Notes under the pieces: model-generated
Databases searched by the model: none
Seen by the model: the letters and a program-made list of their open reading frames with translations, nothing else
Told to the model about the DNA's origin: nothing
Shown: positions 25,778 through 32,401 of the stretch, piece after piece
Position numbering within the stretch: the stretch's first letter is position 1
Layout of the letters: each line of letters opens with the position of its first letter
Program-made: the position numbers and the translations under genes
Origin: Actinomycetes bacterium
GTDB lineage: Bacteria > Actinomycetota > Acidimicrobiia > Acidimicrobiales > JAJZXF01
Assembly (NCBI GenBank): GCA_021791755.1
Contig: JAJYWA010000011.1
Coordinates: 6,838 to 39,238 of the forward strand
DNA: 32,401 bases
Reading direction: 5' to 3'

Positions 25778-26584
25778 TCACCCTGCGCCCTGCGTCTGTC
25801 CGGCGACGCCTGCAATCCCCGGCGCCTCGCAGAACGTGATAGCTATCGCCGAACCGTACCGCTCCTTGAACCACATCATGGCACGCCGGTCCTGGCCCGC
25901 GGTACAGGCCGACACGCCGACGTCTACGGTGCTCTCCACCGGGTCAATTCGCGCGGATTCAATCCTTCCCCACGGGTAGCTTCCGGAATGTTCACCTTTC
26001 CCCAGTTGTAAGGAACTAACGATGCTCGCGAGACACGACTTAGAATGAGCAGATACTCGGAACACGACACGATCAAATGCCACGCGGAATCCCTGCGCCT
26101 CAGCCTCGAGAAGTGGATCGCGCTCGGTCTCAAACACCGTAAGTGTTGATGGCATGAGATACCCCTTCGGTATCGCTGCTGAGGACAGCGGGTGCGCAGT
26201 CGAGTGATCGTAATTCACCGCCGTTCCGCCATATATGGTGGGAAATCCGTCACCAAGCCAATTCCGCAAAGCGTCAAGCATTCGAAACCCGTTTGGCATC
26301 GTTGGTTCAGCACCAGTTGCCTCAAGAACACGCGGTTGTGTGCAGGTATGAGGAAGCAACGATGGGATAGTCACATGCTGCGCCGACCTCGGGCGATACG
26401 TCTTCGCGATCGTGTTGGCACTGGTTTTCACAGCCGGGCCTCTAGCGCCAGTGTCCCCGGCAGCCCCACATGACGCTAAGACAAGTCCTGCCAGCGCACA
26501 CGCAACCGACGCACATATCACTCCACGCGTCGCCCGAGCACTCTGTCGAATACTCCCTCGCTCACTTGCTGTTTCCACCGTCAT
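25778..26584 (-). CDS. predicted lipoprotein, function unknown
   Basis: The product is 268 residues. A basic start, a hydrophobic core (GVICASVACALAGLVLAS) and a lipobox LASC with Cys39 mark a lipoprotein signal. The mature part has three further cysteines and motifs such as NWLGDGFPTIYGGTAVNYD, which I cannot assign. GAGGAGGAGG directly abuts ATG 26584; the GTG two codons later would have better spacing and may be the true start. It lies 49 bases below the secreted-protein fragment on the same strand, so the two may once have been an operon. Confidence 0.6.
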   Translation of the reverse strand: MTVETASERGSIRQSARATRGVICASVACALAGLVLASCGAAGDTGARGPAVKTSANTIAKTYRPRSAQHVTIPSLLPHTCTQPRVLEATGAEPTMPNGFRMLDALRNWLGDGFPTIYGGTAVNYDHSTAHPLSSAAIPKGYLMPSTLTVFETERDPLLEAEAQGFRVAFDRVVFRVSAHSKSCLASIVSSLQLGKGEHSGSYPWGRIESARIDPVESTVDVGVSACTAGQDRRAMMWFKERYGSAIAITFCEAPGIAGVAGQTQGAG

Positions 26585-26633
26585 CCTCCTCCTCCTCTCA
26601 GACAGACCTCACTTCGGGCACCAAGCAACCAAA

Positions 26634-26807
26634 CTACGGAGAATTGACAGAATTTACAATCATTTCGGCTCCGTAATATGCGGAGCACGTGTACAGTGAT
26701 GCGTCGATTAACTCACCGTACCAGGATTCCGTGATAGTGCCGTTCGACGCCTGGCAACTAGAGCCCACAGTCGTGCCACCCGCCAGGGGACCATAAGTGG
26801 TGCCCTC
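26634..26807 (-). pseudogene. 3' fragment of a secreted-type protein cut by IS30 element
   Basis: The frame reads GTTYGPLAGGTTVGSSCQAS, GTITESWYGELIDASLYTCS and ends VNSVNSP. Its amino-acid use is that of a small exported domain with paired cysteines. The reading frame enters directly from the left end of the IS30-family element at 26808; the ORF track's start at 26918 is inside the element. No convincing 5' part is present on the other side of the element. Confidence 0.45.
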
Positions 26808-27866
26808 GGCTAGTTCCACCGGTCGGTGCACGGTCCCGGTCATGATGACCGGTGCACACCGACACCAACCGATGGAGGCCACAGCATGCCAGGTGCACCC
26901 CTGTCCCTGCTCGAACACGAGGAGATCTCACTCGCTGTGACCGAAGACCGAGATACGCCGTGGGCCACGATCGCCCGGCGCGTTCATCGTTTCCCGACGA
27001 CTGTAATGCGCGAAGTGGTGCGCAACGCTGGACGTAGGGGCTACCGTCCTGGGCTCGCAGAGCGCCGATCGGAGAGCCAGCGTTGTCGGCCACGCCCACG
27101 TCGCCTGGAGATCCCTGGGGAGTTGCGGGAGCAAGTGATCCGAGAGCTCACCCTTGGTCGGTCCCCTGTGGCGATCTGGACCGATCTCGTGGCCGAGGAG
27201 GCCGCCGTGCGGGTCTGCGTCGAGACCATCTACCGGGCCGTCTACGACGGCGTGCTCGGGGTCAAGGCGACTGAATGTCTGCGCACCAGACGACCGAGGC
27301 GCCGCCGCCGCCAGGCTCGCCACGAGTCCGTCCGCCCTGGGCTGCCCAACATCGCCAGCCGCCCGGCGGCGGTCAACGACCGGGCAGAGCTCGGTCATTG
27401 GGAAGGCGACCAGATCATCGGCTACCGCAACCGCTCCTCGATGCTGTGGCTCACCGAGCGGGTGACCCGCTACTCCATCGGGGTCACGATGTCCTGTGGC
27501 TACGCCGGCGAGGCGATGCTCGCCGGGCTCGCAGACGGCCTCGAAAAGATCCCGGCCCACCTCCTGCGCTCGATCACCTTCGACCAGGGATCCGAGTGGG
27601 CCTGCTGGGAAACCATCGCCGCCACCTACGGCATCGACATCTGGTTCTGCGATCCCCACAGCCCGTGGCAGCGTGGTCAGGTGGAGAACCTCAACCGCCA
27701 GTGGCGCTGGCGGTTCCCACGGGGAACCGACCTCGGGAAGGTAGACCAGGCGGAGGCCGATCGGGCCGCCTCCATCATCAACGGCCAGCGCCGCCGAAGC
27801 CTCGACTACCAGAGCCCCGCTCAGCTGTACACTCGTGCTGCCGTGCAGTGACCACTGGAACTGGCC
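26808..27866 (+). mobile_element. IS30-family insertion sequence, complete
   Basis: The element is 1059 bp. The left end GGCTAGTTCCACCGGTCGGT and the reverse complement of the right end, GGCCAGTTCCAGTGGTCACT, match over 26 bp with five differences. CTC precedes the left end (26805-26807) and follows the right end (27867-27869), a likely 3-bp target duplication, as IS30 elements make. One full transposase gene fills the interior. The ends and gene look intact, so it may be active. Confidence 0.8.
26886..27851 (+). CDS. IS30-family transposase
   Basis: The product is 321 residues from ATG 26886, with GGAGG seven bases upstream; the track's earlier start (26826) lacks this and lies near the terminal repeat. 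The N-terminal helix-turn-helix region (LSLLEHEEISLAV, WATIARRVHRFPTTVMREV) is that of IS30. The DDE triad is D175 (GHWEGDQIIG), D233 (FDQGSE) and E267 (GQVENLN), with 33 residues between the last two, the classical IS30 spacing. No frameshift is visible. Confidence 0.93.
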   Translation: MPGAPLSLLEHEEISLAVTEDRDTPWATIARRVHRFPTTVMREVVRNAGRRGYRPGLAERRSESQRCRPRPRRLEIPGELREQVIRELTLGRSPVAIWTDLVAEEAAVRVCVETIYRAVYDGVLGVKATECLRTRRPRRRRRQARHESVRPGLPNIASRPAAVNDRAELGHWEGDQIIGYRNRSSMLWLTERVTRYSIGVTMSCGYAGEAMLAGLADGLEKIPAHLLRSITFDQGSEWACWETIAATYGIDIWFCDPHSPWQRGQVENLNRQWRWRFPRGTDLGKVDQAEADRAASIINGQRRRSLDYQSPAQLYTRAAVQ

Positions 27867-27887
27867 CTCCCTCAGCCATCGAGGCCG

Positions 27888-28009
27888 TTAATCCACGATA
27901 TGGCCTGAAGACGGGAGCCGGCCTGCTCCATGCTGACTATGACTCGAACGGCGAGGTCTCCCACGTGACCGACCCCTCGGGCAACACCGTATCGACCACC
28001 TACACCTAG
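27888..28009 (+). pseudogene. RHS/YD-repeat gene, left fragment
   Basis: The frame reads LHADYDSNGEVSHVTDPSGN and TVSTTYT before a TAG at 28007-28009. YDSNGEVSHVTDPSGN is a textbook YD-repeat unit. No RHS sequence lies to the left, where the IS30 element and a minus-strand fragment are found, so the gene lacks its 5' part. RHS-type sequence resumes only at about 30735, so the gene has been split by the intervening 2.7 kb. Confidence 0.7.
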
Positions 28010-28011
28010 CA

Positions 28012-28041
28012 CCGAGACCGGAACCGGAGGTTCCGGCTCGG
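28012..28041 (+). other. strong hairpin at left edge of RHS interruption
   Basis: CCGAG-A-CCGGAACC, loop GGA, then GGTTCCGG-CTCGG: a 13-bp perfect stem with one bulged A. It begins three bases after the stop that ends the RHS frame. There is no T run, so it is not a standard terminator. Confidence 0.65.
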
Positions 28042-28075
28042 GGTAGGTCGTCCGCGACGGAAGGTCACGCGACGC

Positions 28076-28123
28076 CGAGCGCGAGGAATGGGGACCTTTC
28101 GGTTCCCTTTGCCTCGCGGCTCG
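28076..28123 (+). other. nested hairpin upstream of the 533-codon gene
   Basis: CGAGC and GCGAGG (28076-28086) pair with CCTCGC and GCTCG (28112-28123, one bulged G). Inside, GGGGACC pairs with GGTTCCC around a TTTC loop. The 48-base structure stands about 40 bases before the gene start and may be a recognition site of the inserted element or a 5' leader structure. Confidence 0.6.
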
Positions 28124-28164
28124 CGTACCCTTACGAGAGAAACCCAACCGACTCGTAGAGGTGC

Positions 28165-29766
28165 ATGATGGGTCCAGTCTCAACGTTGCTCACCGAACGG
28201 TCGTCCTTGCGTCTGTCCTGCATGGACCGTCTCTTGGTGGCGGGATACGTGCCCCGCTTACAGTCCGAGGGCTTGCTCGTGCGCTGGATGCTCGACCGTG
28301 GCGACTACCCCTCCCCGAGGGTCTTCGGCCGTGCTCAAGAGCGTATGGTTGACGCGGTCAAGCGCTTCGCAAAGGCTGAGGGCCTCGAGATCGTGACCTT
28401 CGCCAAGGGCGAGTCCAAGGAGGACCGGGCGCGCCCATTCCAGGATGCTGCCGAGCGCGCCGGTCGGGAGGCCGTGGTCTTGATCGGCCAGGCACAAGAG
28501 AAGATGGTCGGCGGGTTCCGTGGGACCAAGGACGGCGGTACTCCAAGCCACCCTCATTTCCACTTCACCCGCGCTCAGATGTTCGTGACGCACTACTACT
28601 TCTATATACGCGACGCGCAGTGGGGCCCCGTATTCATCAAGCTCTGCCCCTTCGCGCCCTTCCCGGTGCTGGCGTGCCTGAACGGCCACGAATGGCTCAA
28701 ACGCCGTCTGAGCGACACCGGTGTCGGGTTCAGCGCGTTGGACAACGGTCTCGGCGCCTGCGAGGACCATGTCGCAGCCCAGTCGTGGGCAGACCGCCTC
28801 GCTGCCGGTTGCATCCGGGAGCTCCTCGACCGATGGCTAGCGCTGGCGCCCAACCCGTTCCAGAGCATCGACACGGACCTCGGCTACAGCTACGACTACT
28901 CCTTCCGTCAGGTCGAGTTCTCCGACACGACGATCTTCGATCGTCCCCGCGACGCACGAGCCTGGTTCGACGCCGCGATCCGCGACCATCTCGACGTCGG
29001 CCGCCCCGAGAAGGTGTCGCTCACCTTCGACCGTCGAGTCACCTCGCGCACACCCGGGGCGTTCCGTACGAAGATCGTCACCCCGGGGGTCGACCCCCAC
29101 ATCCAGATCCACTACCGGTCCTCCAAGACCAAGGCCTACCTGAAAGAAGGCCACGGTGTACGGGTGGAGACCACGATCAACAGCCCTGCCGACTTCGGTG
29201 TGAGAAAGACGGTCAACCCCGAGAACTTCGCGGCGCTCAAAGAGATCGGCCGGGCGACCAACGCCCGGTTCCTCGATGGCCTCGGTGAGCGATCGGCCCC
29301 ACCTCCTGACACGACCGCCTTCGAAAGTGTGGTCATGCTGTCGGTCCATGACGGCAACAAAGCTCCCGGACTCCGTTTCGGGGAGCCGCGCGCGCAGGCG
29401 TTGCTCGCGTCGATCGTGGCCTTCTGCCACCTCATCGGTGGTCTCACCAACGCAGGGCTCGTCGCCTCGATGCGCTCGCTGCACGATCCTTCATACAGCA
29501 GCCGCCAGGCGACCTACGACCTGCGCCGTCTCAAGCAGAAAGGGTTCATCTACCGTGTTGCCAACCGCAACGTCTATCGACTCACCCCCACCGGACACGC
29601 CCTGGCAGTAACGTGCACCAAGCTGTACGCGCGCGTCATCCTGCCCGCCACCTCGGGCTTCGACGAGCCCATTGATCCACCCGGAGAGCTACAACGACCT
29701 ATCATCGTGGCGTGGTGCGTCCTGAAAGCTGGACCAGACCTGCGGGTGAGAGTCCCGTCCGGGTAA
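28165..29766 (+). CDS. conserved protein of unknown function, winged-helix C-terminus, interrupted by intron
   Basis: The ORF is 533 codons, preceded by AGAGG; the second ATG (28168) has the better spacing. I recall relatives of this protein as a widespread unnamed family (VGGFRGTKDGG, HPHFHFTRAQMFVTHYYFYI, KLCPFAPFP, CLNGHEWLKRRL, GLGACEDH), but I cannot assign an activity. Residues about 415-500 look like a winged helix (ASMRSLHDPSYSSRQATYDL, KGFIYRVANRNVYRLTPTG). The last 17 codons (from 29716) are group II intron sequence, so the natural C-terminus is probably SYERELDQLIERAHLAA, encoded beyond the intron at 30610-30663. It sits inside a split RHS gene, hence probably part of a mobile unit. 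Confidence 0.75.
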   Translation: MMGPVSTLLTERSSLRLSCMDRLLVAGYVPRLQSEGLLVRWMLDRGDYPSPRVFGRAQERMVDAVKRFAKAEGLEIVTFAKGESKEDRARPFQDAAERAGREAVVLIGQAQEKMVGGFRGTKDGGTPSHPHFHFTRAQMFVTHYYFYIRDAQWGPVFIKLCPFAPFPVLACLNGHEWLKRRLSDTGVGFSALDNGLGACEDHVAAQSWADRLAAGCIRELLDRWLALAPNPFQSIDTDLGYSYDYSFRQVEFSDTTIFDRPRDARAWFDAAIRDHLDVGRPEKVSLTFDRRVTSRTPGAFRTKIVTPGVDPHIQIHYRSSKTKAYLKEGHGVRVETTINSPADFGVRKTVNPENFAALKEIGRATNARFLDGLGERSAPPPDTTAFESVVMLSVHDGNKAPGLRFGEPRAQALLASIVAFCHLIGGLTNAGLVASMRSLHDPSYSSRQATYDLRRLKQKGFIYRVANRNVYRLTPTGHALAVTCTKLYARVILPATSGFDEPIDPPGELQRPIIVAWCVLKAGPDLRVRVPSG

Positions 29767-30145
29767 TCGCCGGAGAGCCCGGTAGCAGGCCCCGGTTCGT
29801 CGTCGAGAGGCGGCGGGCTGAGCGGGGGGCGTCGAAAGCCTCTTTGGAGGGAGCAAGCGTGCGGGAGGTAGGACCACCCGGTCCGAGTCCTGCAGCCTCG
29901 TCACATTTACAACGGGTGAGCCGAGCCGCTCATGTCACGGCGAAGGCCCATGTCCGACCTCCTGGCCAGCTCCGGAGATGCCCCTGGTCGGGTCCCCCCG
30001 GGGTACGGGGAGCGGCACGTACGCAACGGTTTGGTTCGGAACAGGAGAGGCCCGTCTTCCCAGCCTCGTCAGCAAAGACCGCTCGTATAAGCCAGTGGCG
30101 AAGTCGAGCGGAGGGAAGCGGGAGTCCGACGGGGTCATAGTACTG

Positions 30146-30345
30146 ATGATCGCTGCGAGAAACGCAGCAGGAGGGAAGGGCCCCGACTTCGGTCACGCTG
30201 GTGTCGGAGTCGTCACGTGCGAGGACATGACCGGGACCGCCCGGTCCAATCATCCCGGCGGGCGTTCGCCCGTCGTCGAAGCACGACGGCTCCGAAACCA
30301 GCTATGGGCTACGGCCAAGTTGTCTCCTCGGCCCCGATGTGCTGT
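30146..30345 (+). pseudogene. 5' remnant of group II intron reverse transcriptase
   Basis: ATG 30146 opens MIAARNAAGGKGPDFGHAGV and reaches VEARRLRNQLWATAKLSPRP, which resembles the region just before the first catalytic blocks of intron-encoded reverse transcriptases. After about residue 60 the family resemblance stops and the text becomes intron RNA leading to domain V. The catalytic YADD block, maturase and endonuclease parts are absent. An internal deletion of most of the gene is the simplest reading. Confidence 0.5.
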
Positions 30346-30435
30346 CGATGGTTCCAGGTGCGATGACTCCGCATCTGGTGGTAGTGGGTCGGGATCGAAG
30401 CGAGGCAGCGTAACCATGCTGAGAAGACCGTCGGT

Positions 30436-30468
30436 GAGCTGTGTGCGGGAGAATCGCATGCACAGTTC
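30436..30468 (+). ncRNA. group II intron domain V
   Basis: GAGCTGTG pairs with CACAGTTC (one G-U pair), then a TG bulge, then TGCG pairs with CGCA around GGGAGAAT. The AGC catalytic triad, the two-base bulge and the 33-base length match domain V, the most conserved part of group II ribozymes. Confidence 0.85.
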
Positions 30469-30513
30469 GAAGGGCGGGTGCTGGAAACGGAGCAACGCTG
30501 TTCGGCGTGTCAT

Positions 30514-30663
30514 GAGCTCCAGGTCGGTGCGCTGAAATGCCACCTCAAGGACCAGGCCGCGACCCTGCCGCAGAGCCGAGCCACCGCGCCAGCACTCGAC
30601 CCAAGGCGAAGCTACGAACGCGAGCTCGACCAGCTGATCGAACGAGCACACCTCGCGGCCTGA
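30514..30663 (+). other. probable downstream exon of the 533-codon gene
   Basis: The frame ending at TGA 30661-30663 closes with RRSYERELDQLIERAHLAA, which reads like a natural protein C-terminus. It lies directly after the intron and would complete the interrupted gene. With the boundaries I prefer (29714/29715 and 30513/30514) the join is out of this frame and stops after a few codons, so either the 3' splice site is elsewhere or the exon begins further down, for example near 30606. Confidence 0.4.
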
Positions 30664-30734
30664 GCCCGTCTCGACCCTCCACCGGCCCACACCCGTACTG
30701 CGCTCACCGCTCAAAACTTGACCCGAAAGTGCAG

Positions 30735-32401
30735 ATGTTGGTCCCCAAGTGGGGCTACGACACCTCAGGCCAGAAGACCTCGAAGACCCTTCCCTCCGGG
30801 GCCAAGACCAGCTACAGCTACAACCAGATCCATGAGCTGACAGGAGTCTCCTACTCAGACGGCGCCCTGCAGCAGAGCTACACCTACAACGCAGACGGCC
30901 AGATATCCTCTTCGACCGGAGCCTCTGGTACGACGAGCTACAGCTACGACTCCGAAGGACAGCTTGTCGCAAAGAGCCTCGACCCGGACTCTGATCTGTC
31001 GACGGAGTCCTCCACCTCCACCCCTGACTCTGACTCAGCTTCTGCGGCGTTCTTGGAGGCATCGAGCATCACCTACTCCTATGACCCGATAGGAGAGCTG
31101 AGCGCCGTCGGATACCCAGGTGGCCAGAGCGTGAGCTACTCGTATGCCAATGGGCTCATGTCCTCGGTGACAGTTCCACTCCCTGGCACGACCTCTGACA
31201 CGACCACGTTTTCCTACAATCCGTCCTCACGGCTCACCCAGATCTCCTACCCCTCGTCCACCGACACCTACGCTTACTACGGCTACAACCCCTCCGGTCC
31301 CATGACCTCCACCGAGGTCGACTCTCCAGGAGGCAGCTCGTCTACCTCGAACGTCTACAACTACTCAGGCCTCCTCTACGCCTCCGACTGGAACACCAAA
31401 CAGAGCTTCACCTGGACCTACGATCCCTCGCTGCGCATGAGCCAGCCGGGGGCCAACTCCTATACCTACGATCCCGCAGGGCGCATAGCTACACAGGACA
31501 TGGCATCTGGTCCGTCCTTTGCGTTCACGACCAACGCGGACTCTCAGATCACACAGGTCCAGGCGTCCTTTTCTCCGCAGCCAACGATGACCGAGTACGC
31601 CTCCTGGAACAGCTCAGGAGAGGCAGTATCTGTGTCTTCTGCTTCTTCTCCTCCCGCTAGTGACTGCGGATTGACGAGCCCGGAGACCTCATGCGCGTCC
31701 TGGAACGCGGCAGGAGAGCTCACGAGCACTATAGAGGCCCCACAGAGCACGTCATCTACAGCTACAACCGCTGACTACACCTACTCTGCCTCCGGGCTCT
31801 TGAGCTCTGTTCAAGGATCATCTCCTCCTCCAGGGTGTCCTTCTACTGGATCTGCTGTGCACCTCGTATGGTCTCATCAGCTCGCTTCTTCACCAAAGCT
31901 CATCTACGAGGGCAACTCGACCTGCTGGTATGACATCATCTACGGACCTCAGGGACGTGCGATAGAGCAACTCTCGTGCACGAGCGCCTCTGGAGCTGTG
32001 ACATGCGTTCCTAGCTACCTAACAACCGGTCGCATGGGATCTGTGCACGGGGTCATCAGCTCTTCTGGATCCCTTACAGACGCCTACGGGTATGGTCCCT
32101 ACGGGACCACCTACAACCTTGCAGGCGCCTCGCCCCCATTGATCGGCTTCGACGGATACGCCTACATAGGAGCCCTCACCGGCACGAGCTTCTACTACCT
32201 CATCAACCGCTGGTACTCCTCTTCGATGAAGGGCTTCGTCTCACTGGACCCAGCCCAGAAGACAACCGGTGCGCCATATGGGTATGCGAACGACAACCCT
32301 GTCACGAACACGGACCCGACAGGGCTCGGGCCATGCCCGTTTGGAGTCTGTCTTGGGTTCCATCCAGGCAACAGCCTAAAAGGCCTCGCCAACTTCGGAG
32401 C
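30735..32401 (+). CDS. RHS/YD-repeat protein, right fragment, open at window end
   Basis: An open frame runs from before 30735 to the window edge and so is missing from the ORF track. YD repeats recur: WGYDTSGQKTSK, YTYNADGQISSSTG, YSYDSEGQLVAK, YSYDPIGELSAVGYPGGQ, YTYDPAGRIATQD. The RHS core follows near the end: YGPYGTTYN, IGFDGYAYIGALTGTSFYYL, NRWYSSSMKGFVSLDP, YGYANDNPVTNTDPTGLG. Beyond DPTGLG the variable C-terminal tip, often a toxin, begins (CPFGVCLGFHPGN) and is cut by the window. ATG 30735 is the first in-frame Met but probably not a natural start, because the gene's 5' half is split off. Third-position GC is lower than in the mce or RM genes. Confidence 0.85.
   Translation, partial: MLVPKWGYDTSGQKTSKTLPSGAKTSYSYNQIHELTGVSYSDGALQQSYTYNADGQISSSTGASGTTSYSYDSEGQLVAKSLDPDSDLSTESSTSTPDSDSASAAFLEASSITYSYDPIGELSAVGYPGGQSVSYSYANGLMSSVTVPLPGTTSDTTTFSYNPSSRLTQISYPSSTDTYAYYGYNPSGPMTSTEVDSPGGSSSTSNVYNYSGLLYASDWNTKQSFTWTYDPSLRMSQPGANSYTYDPAGRIATQDMASGPSFAFTTNADSQITQVQASFSPQPTMTEYASWNSSGEAVSVSSASSPPASDCGLTSPETSCASWNAAGELTSTIEAPQSTSSTATTADYTYSASGLLSSVQGSSPPPGCPSTGSAVHLVWSHQLASSPKLIYEGNSTCWYDIIYGPQGRAIEQLSCTSASGAVTCVPSYLTTGRMGSVHGVISSSGSLTDAYGYGPYGTTYNLAGASPPLIGFDGYAYIGALTGTSFYYLINRWYSSSMKGFVSLDPAQKTTGAPYGYANDNPVTNTDPTGLGPCPFGVCLGFHPGNSLKGLANFG

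Larger units (their letters stand above)
29715..30513 (+). mobile_element. group II intron with deleted reverse transcriptase
   Basis: The 5' end GTGCGTCCTGAAAGCTGG fits the GUGYG start of bacterial group II introns. Domain I text follows (GGGTGAGAGTCCCG, then GGGTAATCGCCGGAGAGCCC). The segment GGAAGCGGGAGTCCGACGGG ending ATAGTACTGATG is the usual lead-in to the intron's reverse transcriptase. A domain V hairpin lies at 30436-30468. The 3' end is uncertain; I place it near TCAT 30513. The intron is about 800 bases, too short for a full reverse transcriptase, so it can move or splice only with help from another copy. Confidence 0.8.

Noticed and set aside
26645-26705. TTGACA and TAATAT promoter-like pair
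   Set aside because: The boxes are 24 bases apart, too far for a sigma-70 type promoter, and no gene starts downstream on the plus strand before the IS element.
26928-27659. 243-codon minus-strand ORF inside the IS30 element
   Set aside because: It is antisense to a transposase with a complete DDE triad.
29978-30535. 185-codon plus-strand ORF
   Set aside because: Only the part after ATG 30146 resembles the start of a reverse transcriptase; the rest is translation of intron RNA, including domain V.

Overview
The window reads as a GC-rich actinobacterial chromosome segment. A complete yrbE-mce operon of the actinobacterial type is present, start codons are often GTG, and several genes have a TANNNT -10 box exactly six bases before the start codon, the arrangement of leaderless transcripts. 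I cannot name the genus. Nothing in the window is a tRNA, rRNA or CRISPR array.

Region 1 (1-13,760) is a defence-like island. On the plus strand, three adjacent genes encode a large QueC-like PP-loop protein, a fusion of an XRE helix-turn-helix with an ImmA/IrrE metalloprotease, and a PIN-type nuclease. I know of no named system with exactly this composition. On the minus strand a seven-gene operon runs from a leaderless promoter near 13,740 down to 4,130: a TIGR04255-like protein, a helix-turn-helix protein, an unrecognised protein with a THDC motif, hsdM, hsdS, hsdR and an AlbA_2 (Schlafen-type) protein. Every junction overlaps by 1 or 4 nt. hsdS is broken into two frames at a six-C tract, and one added base would restore a full-length specificity subunit. 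Between the two systems lie a ribbon-helix-helix antitoxin and the first 33 codons of its PIN toxin, which looks like a decayed toxin-antitoxin pair.

Region 2 (13,800-24,630) is the Mce lipid-transport operon on the minus strand: two YrbE permeases, six Mce proteins and one Mce-associated membrane protein. Genes are joined by 4-nt overlaps, except for a 1-nt gap between the two permeases and a 29-nt gap before the last gene. No Mce ATPase is encoded here. A leaderless short-chain dehydrogenase is transcribed divergently, behind three 21-22 bp tandem repeats.

Region 3 (25,400-32,401) is mobile and decayed DNA. It holds a frame-broken remnant, a lipoprotein, a secreted-protein tail cut off by a complete IS30-family element (26-bp imperfect terminal repeats, likely 3-bp target duplication CTC), and an RHS/YD-repeat gene split in two. 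The interruption in the RHS gene carries two strong hairpins and a 533-codon gene of a family I cannot name. A group II intron lies within the 3' end of that gene. The intron keeps its 5' end and domain V but only the first part of its reverse transcriptase. The RHS frame runs open to the window edge, which is why it is absent from the supplied ORF track.
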